Positions 18,329 through 27,876 of a DNA stretch of 64,000 nt are shown in pieces. The number at the start of each line of letters is the position of its first letter. Position 1 is the first letter of the stretch. The stretch is taken from the NCBI GenBank assembly GCA_024401555.1, contig JAKSKV010000006.1, positions 48,272 to 112,271 of the forward strand, read 5' to 3'. The position numbers and the translations under genes are program-made. Source of the DNA: Paludibacteraceae bacterium (GTDB lineage Bacteria > Bacteroidota > Bacteroidia > Bacteroidales > Paludibacteraceae). Under the pieces are notes generated by a model. That model ran no database searches, had not been told where the DNA came from, and saw only the letters and a program-made list of their open reading frames with translations.

Positions 18329-18883
18329 ATGGAACTGAATAGTGAATTGAAAAATATCGCGGAGCAGACCCGTCGGATCATCACATCGCTTTTGGATGAA
18401 CATCCGATGAAGAGAGGCTCTATATTTGTGATTGGTTGCTCCTCCAGTGAGGTGGCGGGTGGTGTCATTGGTAAAAATTCCAGTGAGGAGATAGGAAAAA
18501 CCATCTTCCAGACCGCTAACGAAATTCTTTCCGAGCGAGGTGTTTTCTTGGCTTGTCAATGTTGTGAGCACCTCAACCGATCGCTGGTGATCGAGGAGGC
18601 TTGCGCCGAAAAGTATGGGTACGAGGCTGTTTCGGTCGTGCCTTGGTTGCATGGCGGCGGATCGTTCGCTACGGCGGCGTATCATAGTTTCTCATCACCT
18701 GTGGTGGTGGAGCATATCAAGGCCTCCGCTGGATTGGATATCGGCGACACGTTGATCGGTATGCACTTGAAGGATGTGGCTGTTCCGGTCCATCCCAAGC
18801 CCAACCAGATCGGTGCGGCGCATGTGGTGGCGGCTTACTGCAGACCTAAATTGGTCGGCGGAGAGCGGGCAAGGTATGAGTGA
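18329..18883 (+). CDS. DUF436 / TIGR01440 family protein
   Basis: 184 residues, the usual size for this family. Shows GSIFVIGCSSSEVAGGVIGKNSSEE, LACQCCEHLNRSLVIE and the C-terminal DTLIGMHLKDVAVPVHP, all family hallmarks. Biochemical role unknown. The frame is open back to 18185, but that stretch runs through a terminator and a promoter, so the ATG at 18329 is the start. Convergent with the HMA protein gene with a two-base gap. Confidence 0.92.
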   Translation: MELNSELKNIAEQTRRIITSLLDEHPMKRGSIFVIGCSSSEVAGGVIGKNSSEEIGKTIFQTANEILSERGVFLACQCCEHLNRSLVIEEACAEKYGYEAVSVVPWLHGGGSFATAAYHSFSSPVVVEHIKASAGLDIGDTLIGMHLKDVAVPVHPKPNQIGAAHVVAAYCRPKLVGGERARYE

Positions 18884-18885
18884 GA

Positions 18886-19191
18886 TTATTCCTTCTTCTC
18901 TTCCTCTACCACAGTTACCTCATAGCCCAACTTCTTGAAAGCCTCTTTGAGTTTCTCCACGTCGGTGGATTTCTTCTTGTAGGTGACGGTCACCTTCTTC
19001 TCCTCAAGGTTGACGGATAGGTCGGTAACGCCCTTCTCATAGGCGATGTTGTTCTCGATTTTAGCCTGGCACTTGTGGCACTTCATTGCGACGTTGAAGG
19101 TTACGCTCTCTTTATCATTTTTGCCTGCGAAAACGTTGACGGCGCTCAAAAGCAGCGCTGAAATGGCGATGGTACGAAATATAGCTTTCAT
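18886..19191 (-). CDS. Exported heavy-metal-associated (HMA) domain protein
   Basis: 101 residues: signal peptide (about 1-22, ending NVFA-G) and one HMA fold with the metal-binding MKCHKCQAKIENN (MxCxxC), ending in an acidic/basic EEEKKE tail. Likely a periplasmic copper or other soft-metal carrier. Encoded 83 bases after the TonB-dependent receptor on the same strand, which suggests that the receptor and the carrier handle the same metal. Confidence 0.9.
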   Translation of the reverse strand: MKAIFRTIAISALLLSAVNVFAGKNDKESVTFNVAMKCHKCQAKIENNIAYEKGVTDLSVNLEEKKVTVTYKKKSTDVEKLKEAFKKLGYEVTVVEEEKKE

Positions 19192-19274
19192 ATATCATTG
19201 AGTTATAATTGTTTGTATAATTATTAATCTGATGGCAAGATATTAAAAAACTATCTGTTTCGCAAGATTCGGAG

Positions 19275-21479
19275 TCAATCCTTTTGTGGAAGGCTCCACC
19301 GAAGTCCCGCATAGAATTTCCGGCCGTGGACGGGTCCCCACACCATGGAGGCGTCGAAGTGCTCTCCCCACGGATTCTCTGCATCGATGATAGGATGTTC
19401 TTGTGTGAAATTGAGGATGTTCTCCGCTCCGGCATAGACCGACCAGTGTTTGAATCTCCGCGTCACTTGTCCGCTTAGGAGCGGGAAGGGTTTGTATCTT
19501 CTCTCCCAAAGTGGTTGATCGGGGTCTGGATCCGGCATTCTGCCGCCGCCGTTGAGTTGTCCGGTGACATCGAATTGCCACTTTTTGAGCGGCGTCTGGT
19601 ACATCACCGTCAGGAGGGTTTTGAACCTGCTGGTGAGCGGTTTCTCCCTTAATCTTCCGTTGATGGTTTGCTTCACGTCGGTGATACGATGGGCGGCAGT
19701 CACGGTGAAACCGCGGAAAAATTCGTAATTTACCTCCGCTTGGAAGGTGCTGGAATAGGAGCGTCCATCCAGGTTGGTGAAGTGTACTTGGTGCGGATCG
19801 CTATCCAAATCAGCGATCACTTGGTCGGTGAAGTGGGTGTAATACCACTCGGTGATGACCGAAATCTTCCTTTTTTTGCCTGTCGGAATAAATGCGTTGG
19901 CGCTGATGCCAAAATTCCAGGCCGACTCTCTTTTCAGCTGTTCGTCGATGAGGATCTTACGGCTGCTGGCCATCAAATAACTATTTTCGCCCAAGACGCG
20001 TGTCGTACGGGATCCTTTTCCGATGGAACCGCGGAAATATACCCATTCGCAGGGATCATACTTGAGGTGGAGACGAGGCGTGACGAAGAACTTTTCCGTC
20101 CGATGGTAATCCCCTCTGACACCAACCATCGCCACAAATTTCTGCTGCCATTTAAAGGTATATTCGGCGAAGATGCCGGGAATGAATTCGTTGGCGTCTG
20201 CCTCGGTTTTATCGATGGATTCGTGAAACCAATCGCCGTTGAAGCTGGCACCACCTTTTACGGCGTGGGCGGGATGAAGTTCTGTCTCGTAGATGATGTT
20301 GGCGTAGAGGTTTCCTTGATTAGCGTCATATTTTGCTCTGCCGTAAGAGGCCTTTTGGTCGTGGTACGATCCCGCCACGATGATGCCCAGGGAGCTGTTC
20401 CCTTTGTCATCGTACATAATGCCATTCTTGGTGAATAGTTCGCCTCGATGGGTGGTGATGCCGATTTCATAGGGGTTCTCTGTTTTTTCACGATACTGCT
20501 TCGTCTCTCCCGACTTTCGATCTTCGTAGATGTATTTGGCACCTACTTGCGAAATGAGTTTGTCTGTGCGGTAGTACCAGCGGTTGAAGAGGTTCACTTG
20601 CTGTACTTTGGGTTGGTCCAAAAAGCCGTCGCCACCCATGTCGTGCTCCTTCGTGTCGTTCTCGTAGTGGGCGAAGAGCATTGTGGAGAGAGTGTCGTTT
20701 ATTTTGAAGGCGGCGTCTATGTTTCCCTCCAATCTGCGTGCGCTGCTACCGAATAGGTTGATGGATAATTGGTCCGATGAAATGGGCTTTTTATACTCCA
20801 CGTTGATCTGTCCAGTCAGGGCTTCGAAACCATCTGCCACAGAGGCGATTCCCTTCGATACTTGGATGCTCTCCATCCAGGGTCCAGGAATGAAGTTGAG
20901 CCCGAAGGGAGAGGCCAACCCTCTGAAATTGGGAATTTTCTCGGTTAGCATCTGCACGTAACTTCCTGACAATCCAAGTAGTTTGATTTGTTTGGCGCCT
21001 GTTGCCGCATCCGAGTAGGAGACATCCACTGATGGGTTGTTGACGAAACTCTCTCCAAGGTTACAGCAGGCGGCACGGCGCAGCTCCCCCTCGTTCATCT
21101 TTTGCGTTTGCACCACGTCGACGCGAGAGTTGAGCACATAGAGCATCTTTTTTGCGGATACGTTCACCTCATCCAATTCAAGCGATGATAATTTTACCTT
21201 CACATGCGTATCGGGTGTGACGGATAATGTGTCGTTCTGATAGCCGATGAAACTGACTATGATTTTTCGGAGGTTCCCTTCTGGCTCTAGGTCGAAATTT
21301 CCCTTTTCATCGGTAATTGTTCCGCTCTTTCCTCCCATCCAATATACATCCGCACCAGGCAGAGGCCGTCCCTCTTCATCCACGACAGTGCCTTGGATGT
21401 GTGCGCTTTGGGCAGCGACGGAAAGTGCCGTTCCGATCAGTAGCGAAAAGAGGGCCCCTCGTTTGATGAATGATTTCAT
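19275..21479 (-). CDS. TonB-dependent receptor (probable metal uptake)
   Basis: 734 residues: signal peptide (about 1-23), carboxypeptidase-regulatory-like domain (about 26-110, IQGTVVDEEGRPLPGADVYW), plug domain (about 120-240, NLGESFVNNPSVDVSYSDAA, with the GFEALTGQINVEYKKP end) and a 22-stranded-type barrel ending in FYAGLRWSLPQKD. No SusD partner is next to it, so it is not a SusC-type glycan receptor. Linkage to the HMA protein suggests copper or another metal. A TATATTTG box (21533-21526, minus) is about 47 bases upstream. Confidence 0.92.
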   Translation of the reverse strand: MKSFIKRGALFSLLIGTALSVAAQSAHIQGTVVDEEGRPLPGADVYWMGGKSGTITDEKGNFDLEPEGNLRKIIVSFIGYQNDTLSVTPDTHVKVKLSSLELDEVNVSAKKMLYVLNSRVDVVQTQKMNEGELRRAACCNLGESFVNNPSVDVSYSDAATGAKQIKLLGLSGSYVQMLTEKIPNFRGLASPFGLNFIPGPWMESIQVSKGIASVADGFEALTGQINVEYKKPISSDQLSINLFGSSARRLEGNIDAAFKINDTLSTMLFAHYENDTKEHDMGGDGFLDQPKVQQVNLFNRWYYRTDKLISQVGAKYIYEDRKSGETKQYREKTENPYEIGITTHRGELFTKNGIMYDDKGNSSLGIIVAGSYHDQKASYGRAKYDANQGNLYANIIYETELHPAHAVKGGASFNGDWFHESIDKTEADANEFIPGIFAEYTFKWQQKFVAMVGVRGDYHRTEKFFVTPRLHLKYDPCEWVYFRGSIGKGSRTTRVLGENSYLMASSRKILIDEQLKRESAWNFGISANAFIPTGKKRKISVITEWYYTHFTDQVIADLDSDPHQVHFTNLDGRSYSSTFQAEVNYEFFRGFTVTAAHRITDVKQTINGRLREKPLTSRFKTLLTVMYQTPLKKWQFDVTGQLNGGGRMPDPDPDQPLWERRYKPFPLLSGQVTRRFKHWSVYAGAENILNFTQEHPIIDAENPWGEHFDASMVWGPVHGRKFYAGLRWSLPQKD

Positions 21480-21622
21480 ATAAAACTATAAAACAACAAG
21501 TTATGCCTTTAAGTGAATGTTAATGCAAATATATAGATATTCTTTTTCCCTACCAAATGGGTGGGTGTTGCCGTTGGAAACGTGGCGTGTGGATTGTCTG
21601 CCTTTTTTTGTATTTTTGTGTT

Positions 21623-22894
21623 ATGAATAAATTAGGAATGAACCATAGAATTATCTCCAACTTCCTCTCCTTGGGATTGCTTCAAGGGGTGAATTGTCTG
21701 GTGCCTGTATTGGTTATCCCATTTATTGTGAGGGCGTTAGGCGTTGAGGCTTTTGGCAATGTGACCTATGCGCAGGGAATTGTACAGTATTTCACCATTC
21801 TTGTGAATTATGGCTTCGATTATTCAGCTACCCGTCAGATAGCGATCCATCGTGACGACAAGGCCTGTCTCTCCTCTATCTTTTGGTCGGTTATTTCTGC
21901 CAAACTCATTCTGTTGATTATTGCTTTTTGCCTCTTCTGCATCCTTACCTCCTGTTATGGCAGGATGAGCCAGGATCCCATGCTCTATTTCTCCCTCTTC
22001 GTCATCAACTTGGGTTATCTCTTTTTCCCTACTTGGTTTTTCCAGGGTATGGAGCGTATGGGTACGATTGCGTTGCTGAACTTTTTCGTGAAGGTTTTGG
22101 GACTGGGCATTCCGGTACTTTTGGTCTCTGCGCCGGAAGATTACTTGATTTATGCCGCATTGCCGTCTGTGGCCTATCTGCTGATGGGAATCGTCGCCTT
22201 CTTCTATGCGATCCGGGTGGGTGAGATCCAGCGTCCTGACCTCAATGCGTTGAAGCCGGCGCGAGACGAACAATTCAGATTGGGTTTCCCCGTCTTTTTG
22301 AATACCCTATTCGCCTCTCTTTATACTTTGGCCAATTTGACAATTTTAGGCCTTTTCAACGAGAACTATGAGGTGGGGATCTATTCGGGTGCCTATAAGA
22401 TCATTAGTGCGATTATGATGGTTTCCAGTATGCCTATCCATATGGCGATATTCCCCTCGATTAGCCAAAAGATGGCGGAGTCTTTCTCGTCGGGTTGGCG
22501 CTATTACAAGCGGATGATAGGTGTTGTGTTCCTCTTTGCGGTGGTAGTCTCGCTGCTTACTTATCTGCTCGCTCCTTGGATGGTGGAGATTCTTTTGGGC
22601 GATAAATTCATCGATTCCATCCCGCTTTTGAGGGTGATGTCCGTTATTCCCGCATTGGTGATTATCGCCAGTATGTTTACGGTACAAGGATTGTACGGCC
22701 TGGGCTTTCAGCGTTATGCGCCTATGGTCGGCCTAACGGTTGGTTTGGCTTGCGTCGCCTTGAACTTCTGGTGGATTCCTCGGTTGGGTGGAACAGGCGC
22801 CGCCTACGCTTGGATTGTGGCGGAGGTGTTGGAAATCCTTATTTCCGGATTTATTGTGTGGCACTGCATACGAAAAGAGGAAAGTTTGAGTTAA
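21623..22894 (+). CDS. Polysaccharide flippase (Wzx family)
   Basis: About 423 residues with 12-14 hydrophobic segments; begins RIISNFLSLGLLQGVNCLVPVLVIPFIVRALGVEAFG, the typical start of O-antigen/polysaccharide flippases that move undecaprenyl-linked repeat units across the inner membrane. The frame is open to 21557, but a TATTTTTG promoter element at 21611-21618 places transcription start near 21624, so the start is ATG 21623 or, more comfortably, ATG 21638 (MNHRI). First gene of the surface-glycan cluster. Confidence 0.9.
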   Translation: MNKLGMNHRIISNFLSLGLLQGVNCLVPVLVIPFIVRALGVEAFGNVTYAQGIVQYFTILVNYGFDYSATRQIAIHRDDKACLSSIFWSVISAKLILLIIAFCLFCILTSCYGRMSQDPMLYFSLFVINLGYLFFPTWFFQGMERMGTIALLNFFVKVLGLGIPVLLVSAPEDYLIYAALPSVAYLLMGIVAFFYAIRVGEIQRPDLNALKPARDEQFRLGFPVFLNTLFASLYTLANLTILGLFNENYEVGIYSGAYKIISAIMMVSSMPIHMAIFPSISQKMAESFSSGWRYYKRMIGVVFLFAVVVSLLTYLLAPWMVEILLGDKFIDSIPLLRVMSVIPALVIIASMFTVQGLYGLGFQRYAPMVGLTVGLACVALNFWWIPRLGGTGAAYAWIVAEVLEILISGFIVWHCIRKEESLS

Positions 22895-22918
22895 ATAGGT
22901 GGTATGTGTAAAAGATAG

Positions 22919-24661
22919 ATGGTCGCAATCCGTAAACATATAGACACGTTGTATAGGGGGATGAGTTACTTCTTCGTCTTCTCCATCGCCTTCCCGAACA
23001 ATCTCTCCGTTTGGGTTTTCACTTTGTGGGGATTCCTTTTCTTGGGAAGAAAAATCGACGATTCCATCGCTCATAGATGTCTCTTGTTTACACCCAAGGA
23101 GCGACGTTTTCTTCCTTGCCTATTACTCGTCGTTTTGTTCCTTTTTGGGGTGTTGAGCGCCCTTTGGGCGGACGAGTCTCGGCTGGTTTTCCAACGTGCC
23201 TTCGGCCCGAAACTCTCTCTCTTGATTCTTCCGCTATTTGCTTTGTTGGACGACGAATCGGTTGATTTCTCGGCGATGCTTCGTTTTTTCATTTTGGGTA
23301 ATATGGTTTTCATCGCCTATTCTTTCTTGGTGGTATCCTATAAGTATTGGATAGGTGAGGATATTGAACTACACCGACATCTTCTCTGTTATTTCACGGA
23401 GGTGTGCAACTTGATTCTCCACCGCACCTATTCGGGCGTCAATATCTTGCTCTCTTACGCTGCGATTTTTTATCTGGTTGGTAAGGAACGTGTGACGAAA
23501 CGTAGTGTTGTGATGGCCGTATCTTATTTACTCTTCTCGCTGCTCTTCCTGTTGTTGAACAACTCCCGCATCATCACGATGGCGGCTGTTTTGCTCTGGA
23601 TGGGCTTTGCCTTCTCTTGGTTAATGCGTGGAAATAGACGGGTGGTATTGATTCTGCTTGGGGCGCTTCTTTTGTTGGGTTCTGCCTTCGCCGTGTTGCC
23701 TTCCCGTACCAAGGATATGGTTAAAAATGGCGAATTCACCGAATCTTTGAAACGTGATCCGCGGGCACAAATTTGGCCGGCCGCCTATGATTTGGGATGT
23801 GAGAAACCTTTGGTGGGCTATGGCTTGAATAATGTGACAGGCAAGTTGGTGGAGAAGTATTTGTCGGCCGATTTTTTGGAGGGCGCTGCGCAACAATATG
23901 GTCCTCACAATGAATATTTGAACCATTGGCTTCAAACAGGTGTTTTCGGATTGTTGCTCCTGGTTGCCTTGCTGGTCGCGATTCCATGGAGCGCTTCCTG
24001 CGATAAACGAACTTTTGCGCTTCCTTTCTCCTTGGTTTTCGCCTTCGTCTTTCTGACGGAATCGGTGTTGGACCGTTATAATGGCTGTGTCACCTTTGCG
24101 TTTTTCGTTTGGTTGTTGTCGCATCGAGGTGTTGATGAAAATCGTGAAAATAGGGGTGGAAAGGCGCTTTTTGCTTTCCTTCTGACTTTGATGCTCGTGC
24201 CTTTGGCTGGTTTCGCCTACACGGCTTCGGTCGATAGGATGCATTGCCCTAGTAAGAAGATTGTGAGGCGTGATCTATTTCCCGGCGAAGATCTCTTTCA
24301 TGTGACGCACCGTGATGTCCAATCATTCATGCATGAGGGAAGGTGTAAAAGTTATTTTCCAATCGCTTTTTGTGAGTTGCCAACCCATGCGGTGGATACC
24401 TTCAAGATTGATTGTCTAGTAAGCGAGGAATGTGACGCATCCACCGTGAAAATCATCGCTGAGGAGGATATGCCGGACGGTTCCGTTCGACCTACGGAGT
24501 CGCTCTACGACTTGGGTAGAAAGGAGTCTTGGCAGGAACTTGCCGTTGAGGTAAAGGGAAAACGGACGATTATCGTCTATATATTCGGAGATGCGAAATT
24601 ATCCTTTGACGATATAAAAGGTGACGTATTCTTTATGAATCCTCGTTTCGTGACCAATTAA
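22919..24661 (+). CDS. O-antigen ligase/polymerase family membrane protein
   Basis: 580 residues. About ten membrane segments in the first 430 residues, with the Wzy_C/O-antigen ligase region around YGLNNVTGKLVEKYL...YGPHNEYLNHWLQTGVFG (the conserved PHNEYL-type periplasmic loop). A soluble C-terminal extension of about 150 residues (CPSKKIVRRDLF onwards) looks like a small beta-rich domain, unusual for plain WaaL proteins. Likely joins finished O-chains or glycans to lipid A core or to T9SS-exported proteins, or polymerises units. Confidence 0.85.
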   Translation: MVAIRKHIDTLYRGMSYFFVFSIAFPNNLSVWVFTLWGFLFLGRKIDDSIAHRCLLFTPKERRFLPCLLLVVLFLFGVLSALWADESRLVFQRAFGPKLSLLILPLFALLDDESVDFSAMLRFFILGNMVFIAYSFLVVSYKYWIGEDIELHRHLLCYFTEVCNLILHRTYSGVNILLSYAAIFYLVGKERVTKRSVVMAVSYLLFSLLFLLLNNSRIITMAAVLLWMGFAFSWLMRGNRRVVLILLGALLLLGSAFAVLPSRTKDMVKNGEFTESLKRDPRAQIWPAAYDLGCEKPLVGYGLNNVTGKLVEKYLSADFLEGAAQQYGPHNEYLNHWLQTGVFGLLLLVALLVAIPWSASCDKRTFALPFSLVFAFVFLTESVLDRYNGCVTFAFFVWLLSHRGVDENRENRGGKALFAFLLTLMLVPLAGFAYTASVDRMHCPSKKIVRRDLFPGEDLFHVTHRDVQSFMHEGRCKSYFPIAFCELPTHAVDTFKIDCLVSEECDASTVKIIAEEDMPDGSVRPTESLYDLGRKESWQELAVEVKGKRTIIVYIFGDAKLSFDDIKGDVFFMNPRFVTN

Positions 24662-24678
24662 TTCATTACATTTGCAGT

Positions 24679-25884
24679 ATGATATATTTGACCATAGCCA
24701 TATCGTTATTCTTTGTGTTCGGTGGGTTGACCTGTTCGAAGAACAATCCCTTTGCGCCCTCCGTTCTCACTGGATTGCTGTGGACGGTAACACTCTTCCT
24801 GTTTTTGGCGGTGGACCACCACTTGCCACCTCTCAGTAATGGATTCTTTGCGATTTTGTCTTGTTGGATAGTGGGTTTGTCCCTCTCTTCTCTTCTGACG
24901 CAGTCGGTCACTTATCGCCAGGATAAATACAACGAGCCGAGTATGATGATTCGAAACCTCTATCTTATTCTCTCCCTTTTGACGCTTCCCTCTCTCTTCC
25001 AGTTCGCGCATACGGCTTTGGTGGGTGGCGCTTCGGGCAACTGGGCGTTGGATCTTCGGTTGGCCGCTTTGGGAAAGGGTAGTGGATTCAAGGAGACTTA
25101 CGGCGGATGGCAGACGCTGATTTGGCCGGTCTCTTATATGTTGGAGTTGCTCTGCTACGAACGGAAAAGGTGGTGGCGTCTGGCGCTTGCCCTCTGCATC
25201 TATGGCGCATTTGGCGTTGTGACGATGTCGAAGATGGTCTTTCTCTCCATTTTCTTGTATTCGGGTTGCATCCTATTCTTCAAAGGGATTATCCGCCTCA
25301 AGCACTTTGTATTGGCTGCCATTCCGATGGTTGTGCTTTTTGTGGCGCTGCAAATGATACGTCACTCCTCGCACCTCTCCACGGTAGCTGCCTCCTTCCT
25401 GGGTACCTATCTTTTGGGTAATATGAGTTCGTTCGATACGCTTGCGCCATGTAGCGCGCACCATTTCGGAGAGAATACTTTCCGCTTCTTGTATGCTATT
25501 CCGTACAAATTGGGTATTTCCGATTTGGAGCCAGTCGATACGATTTTGCCTTGGATCAACTATCCTGTCATTACCAATACCTACACGGGTATGTACCCGT
25601 TTTATGTTGATTTCGGCGTGGTGGGCGTGATCCTATTCGCTGTCATTTTGGGCGCTATTTATGGATGGACTTTCAAGAAGGCGCAGTGTGGTAGTAATTT
25701 CAATATTTTGATTTACGCTGTTTTCTCGCATATTATTATCACCCAATATGTGGCTGATATGTTCTTTACCAATATCTCTGGATTCTTAAAACTGATTCTC
25801 CTGCTCCTGGGGCCGTTCTATGTCACCAAAAACAATCTGTTGGTTTGTAAGGAGAAGGTGGTCGCACTCTTCAAATTCTGGTAG
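24679..25884 (+). CDS. Oligosaccharide repeat-unit polymerase (Wzy-like)
   Basis: 401 residues, about 11-12 hydrophobic segments and a large periplasmic loop (GTYLLGNMSSFDTLAPCSAHHFGENTF). The loop and the start MIYLTIAISLFFVFGGL resemble the oligosaccharide repeat unit polymerase family (TIGR04370-type) of Bacteroidota. It is separated by 17 bases from the ligase-like gene and by three from the glycosyltransferase that follows. Confidence 0.8.
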   Translation: MIYLTIAISLFFVFGGLTCSKNNPFAPSVLTGLLWTVTLFLFLAVDHHLPPLSNGFFAILSCWIVGLSLSSLLTQSVTYRQDKYNEPSMMIRNLYLILSLLTLPSLFQFAHTALVGGASGNWALDLRLAALGKGSGFKETYGGWQTLIWPVSYMLELLCYERKRWWRLALALCIYGAFGVVTMSKMVFLSIFLYSGCILFFKGIIRLKHFVLAAIPMVVLFVALQMIRHSSHLSTVAASFLGTYLLGNMSSFDTLAPCSAHHFGENTFRFLYAIPYKLGISDLEPVDTILPWINYPVITNTYTGMYPFYVDFGVVGVILFAVILGAIYGWTFKKAQCGSNFNILIYAVFSHIIITQYVADMFFTNISGFLKLILLLLGPFYVTKNNLLVCKEKVVALFKFW

Positions 25885-25887
25885 GAT

Positions 25888-26781
25888 ATGGATCTCTCTG
25901 TCGTTATCGTCAACCACAACACCGCGGAACTGACCGTTCAGGCACTCTCGTCGCTTTTGGTGCAGAGTACAGCGCTCCAGATGGAGATCATTGTGGTGGA
26001 TAGTGGTTCGACCCAGCCTCTGGACGAGCTATCCGCTTTTTGCGCCACGAATGGAATCCGGTTGGAGATGATCGGTGAAAACGTTGGTTTTGGAAGGGCG
26101 AATAATTACGGCGCCCAGTTTGCCAAGGGAAGGAATCTATTTTTCCTTAACCCAGATACCTATTTGGTGAATGATGCGGCCAAGATTTTGTCGCACTATT
26201 TGGACCAACATCCCCAGGTAGCGGCCTGTGGTGGCAACCTCTATACGGAAACGATGCAGCCGACCCACTCGTATCATACCCACTTCCCCTCTTTTTTGCA
26301 GGAATTGGACTTCGTTATGGGGAAGCGGTTGTTGAAGTGGTTTGGGGACAATTCCGATTTCAACACAAGCGAAGAACCTCGCCGAGTGGCCTATGTGTGT
26401 GGTGCCGATTTGATGATGAAAAGGGCTGTTTTTGAGGAGATGGGCGGATTTTCGCCTGACTTCTTCCTCTATTATGAGGAGAGTGATCTCCAGTGTCGCG
26501 TGACGGAAGCGGGATACGAGGTCCACTCCGTTCCGGAGGCTCGTATTGTTCATTTGGAGGGGAAGAGCTTCGAGTTCTCCGAGGAGCGTGAGAAACGCGT
26601 ATTCATCGGCAGAAAGACCTATTTCAGGAAACATTATTCTCCCCTCTACTGCAAGATGACCAATGCGATGAACATGATATCGCTCTATGTAGCTTCGGGC
26701 ATCATGGATTTGATGGGTATCAAGGAGCTGCGGGATAAATATAAATTCCGATTGCGTTTATATTGTCATGGAGATGAGTGA
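25888..26781 (+). CDS. Family 2 glycosyltransferase (rhamnosyltransferase-like)
   Basis: 297 residues, GT-A fold: LSVVIVNHNTAELTVQAL at the N-terminus, GENVGFGRANNYGAQ, FLNPDT as the metal-binding DxD-equivalent, and GADLMMKRAVFEEMGGFSPDFFLYYEESDLQCRVTEAGYEV, the WbbL/RfbF-type acceptor-side signature. Cytoplasmic, peripheral. Donor sugar not certain; dTDP-rhamnose is common for this subgroup. Confidence 0.9.
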   Translation: MDLSVVIVNHNTAELTVQALSSLLVQSTALQMEIIVVDSGSTQPLDELSAFCATNGIRLEMIGENVGFGRANNYGAQFAKGRNLFFLNPDTYLVNDAAKILSHYLDQHPQVAACGGNLYTETMQPTHSYHTHFPSFLQELDFVMGKRLLKWFGDNSDFNTSEEPRRVAYVCGADLMMKRAVFEEMGGFSPDFFLYYEESDLQCRVTEAGYEVHSVPEARIVHLEGKSFEFSEEREKRVFIGRKTYFRKHYSPLYCKMTNAMNMISLYVASGIMDLMGIKELRDKYKFRLRLYCHGDE

Positions 26782-27805
26782 ACCAAAGATCTATATCAAT
26801 GGAAGGTTCCTTACCCAATCGATGACAGGAACCAACCGTTTCGCCTACGAACTGTGCCTGCAGTTGGCCAAACGAGGCTATTCCTTTCAGATTTTAGCGC
26901 CGAATGCCCCTTTCTGTGGGGTGTATGATGTTGGCATGCTTCCTATTCGCAGGGTGGGAAGGTTGCGTTCGCACTTGTGGGAGCAGATTTCCCTGCCTCT
27001 GTTTATGCGGGGGAAAAAGTCGTTATTGGTGAGTCTGAAGGGGTTGGGCCCCGTCTTCATGAGAAGACAGGTTTGCGCGATCCACGATATGTCCTATTTG
27101 GCGAATCCTGCTTGGTTCTCCAAGGGCTATTACCTCTTTTACCGTCTGATGACACCTATTATGGTGAAGCATGCGAAGCGGATCTTGACGGTAAGCCACT
27201 TCTCGAAGGAGGAGATCGCCTCCCGTTTGGGCGTGTCGCTTGATAAGGTTCGCGTGATCTACAATGCGCCTTCAGAACAGTTTAAGCAGGTGAATGAATC
27301 TTCCGATTCCACCGAGAAATATTTTTTGACGGTCTCCTCGTTGGATCCTCGCAAGAATCTCTCGTTGGTGTTTGACGCCTACCTGAGATCGGAGCAAAAA
27401 TATCCTTTGTATGTGATTGGGGAGAAACATACTGTTTTTGGCGAGGTGACTTTGCCTGAGAATAGTCAAATCCGTTTTTTAGGGCGTGTCTCCGACGAAG
27501 AACTGCGTCGGTACTATGCTCATTGTTCGCTCTTCGTTTATCCTTCGTTATATGAGGGATTTGGTATGCCGCCGATGGAGGCGATCGCCTGTGGTTGTGA
27601 AAATGTCGTATTGTCTGATATTCCTGTTTTCCGTGAGGTCTATGGGGAGCTGCCCCAATATGTGAAGGTGGATGATGCGGAGGCTTTGGCCCGTATCTTT
27701 GATGCTGCGGATTCTGTACAGAAGGATATCGATTTTACCGATTTCATCGAAAAATATTCTTGGGAAAAAAGTGTGGATCAGCTCTTGTCCGCCATTGAGG
27801 ATTGA
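26768..27805 (+). CDS. Family 4 glycosyltransferase
   Basis: 345 residues, GT-B fold. KIYINGRFLTQSMTGTNRFAYEL begins the N-domain, and the C-domain has FLTVSSLDPRKNLSLVFDAY, FLGRVSDEELRRYYAHCSLFVYPSLYEGFGMPPMEAIACG with the EGFG...E catalytic-site motif, and a final DFIEKYSWEKSVDQLL. Overlaps the preceding gene by 14 bases; an alternative ATG lies at 26774. Last gene of the polysaccharide cluster, before a terminator. Confidence 0.9.
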   Translation: MEMSEPKIYINGRFLTQSMTGTNRFAYELCLQLAKRGYSFQILAPNAPFCGVYDVGMLPIRRVGRLRSHLWEQISLPLFMRGKKSLLVSLKGLGPVFMRRQVCAIHDMSYLANPAWFSKGYYLFYRLMTPIMVKHAKRILTVSHFSKEEIASRLGVSLDKVRVIYNAPSEQFKQVNESSDSTEKYFLTVSSLDPRKNLSLVFDAYLRSEQKYPLYVIGEKHTVFGEVTLPENSQIRFLGRVSDEELRRYYAHCSLFVYPSLYEGFGMPPMEAIACGCENVVLSDIPVFREVYGELPQYVKVDDAEALARIFDAADSVQKDIDFTDFIEKYSWEKSVDQLLSAIED

Positions 27806-27818
27806 TTTCACTTGGCAT

Positions 27819-27851
27819 AAAAAAGGCGAGCTGCTCGTGTCAGCCCGCCTT
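27819..27851. terminator. Bidirectional terminator after the polysaccharide cluster
   Basis: AAGGCGAGCTG pairs with CAGCCCGCCTT (one mismatch) around CTCGTGT, with A-rich left flank and CCCGTTTT on the right; located between convergent genes. Confidence 0.75.
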
Positions 27852-27876
27852 CCCGTTTTCTGTTTGTCTCTTCTGA

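Noticed and set aside
24667-24674. TACATTTG box just before the Wzy-like gene as a promoter
   Set aside because: Would begin transcription at or after the ATG; the gene is inside a cluster with short gaps, so it is probably chance.
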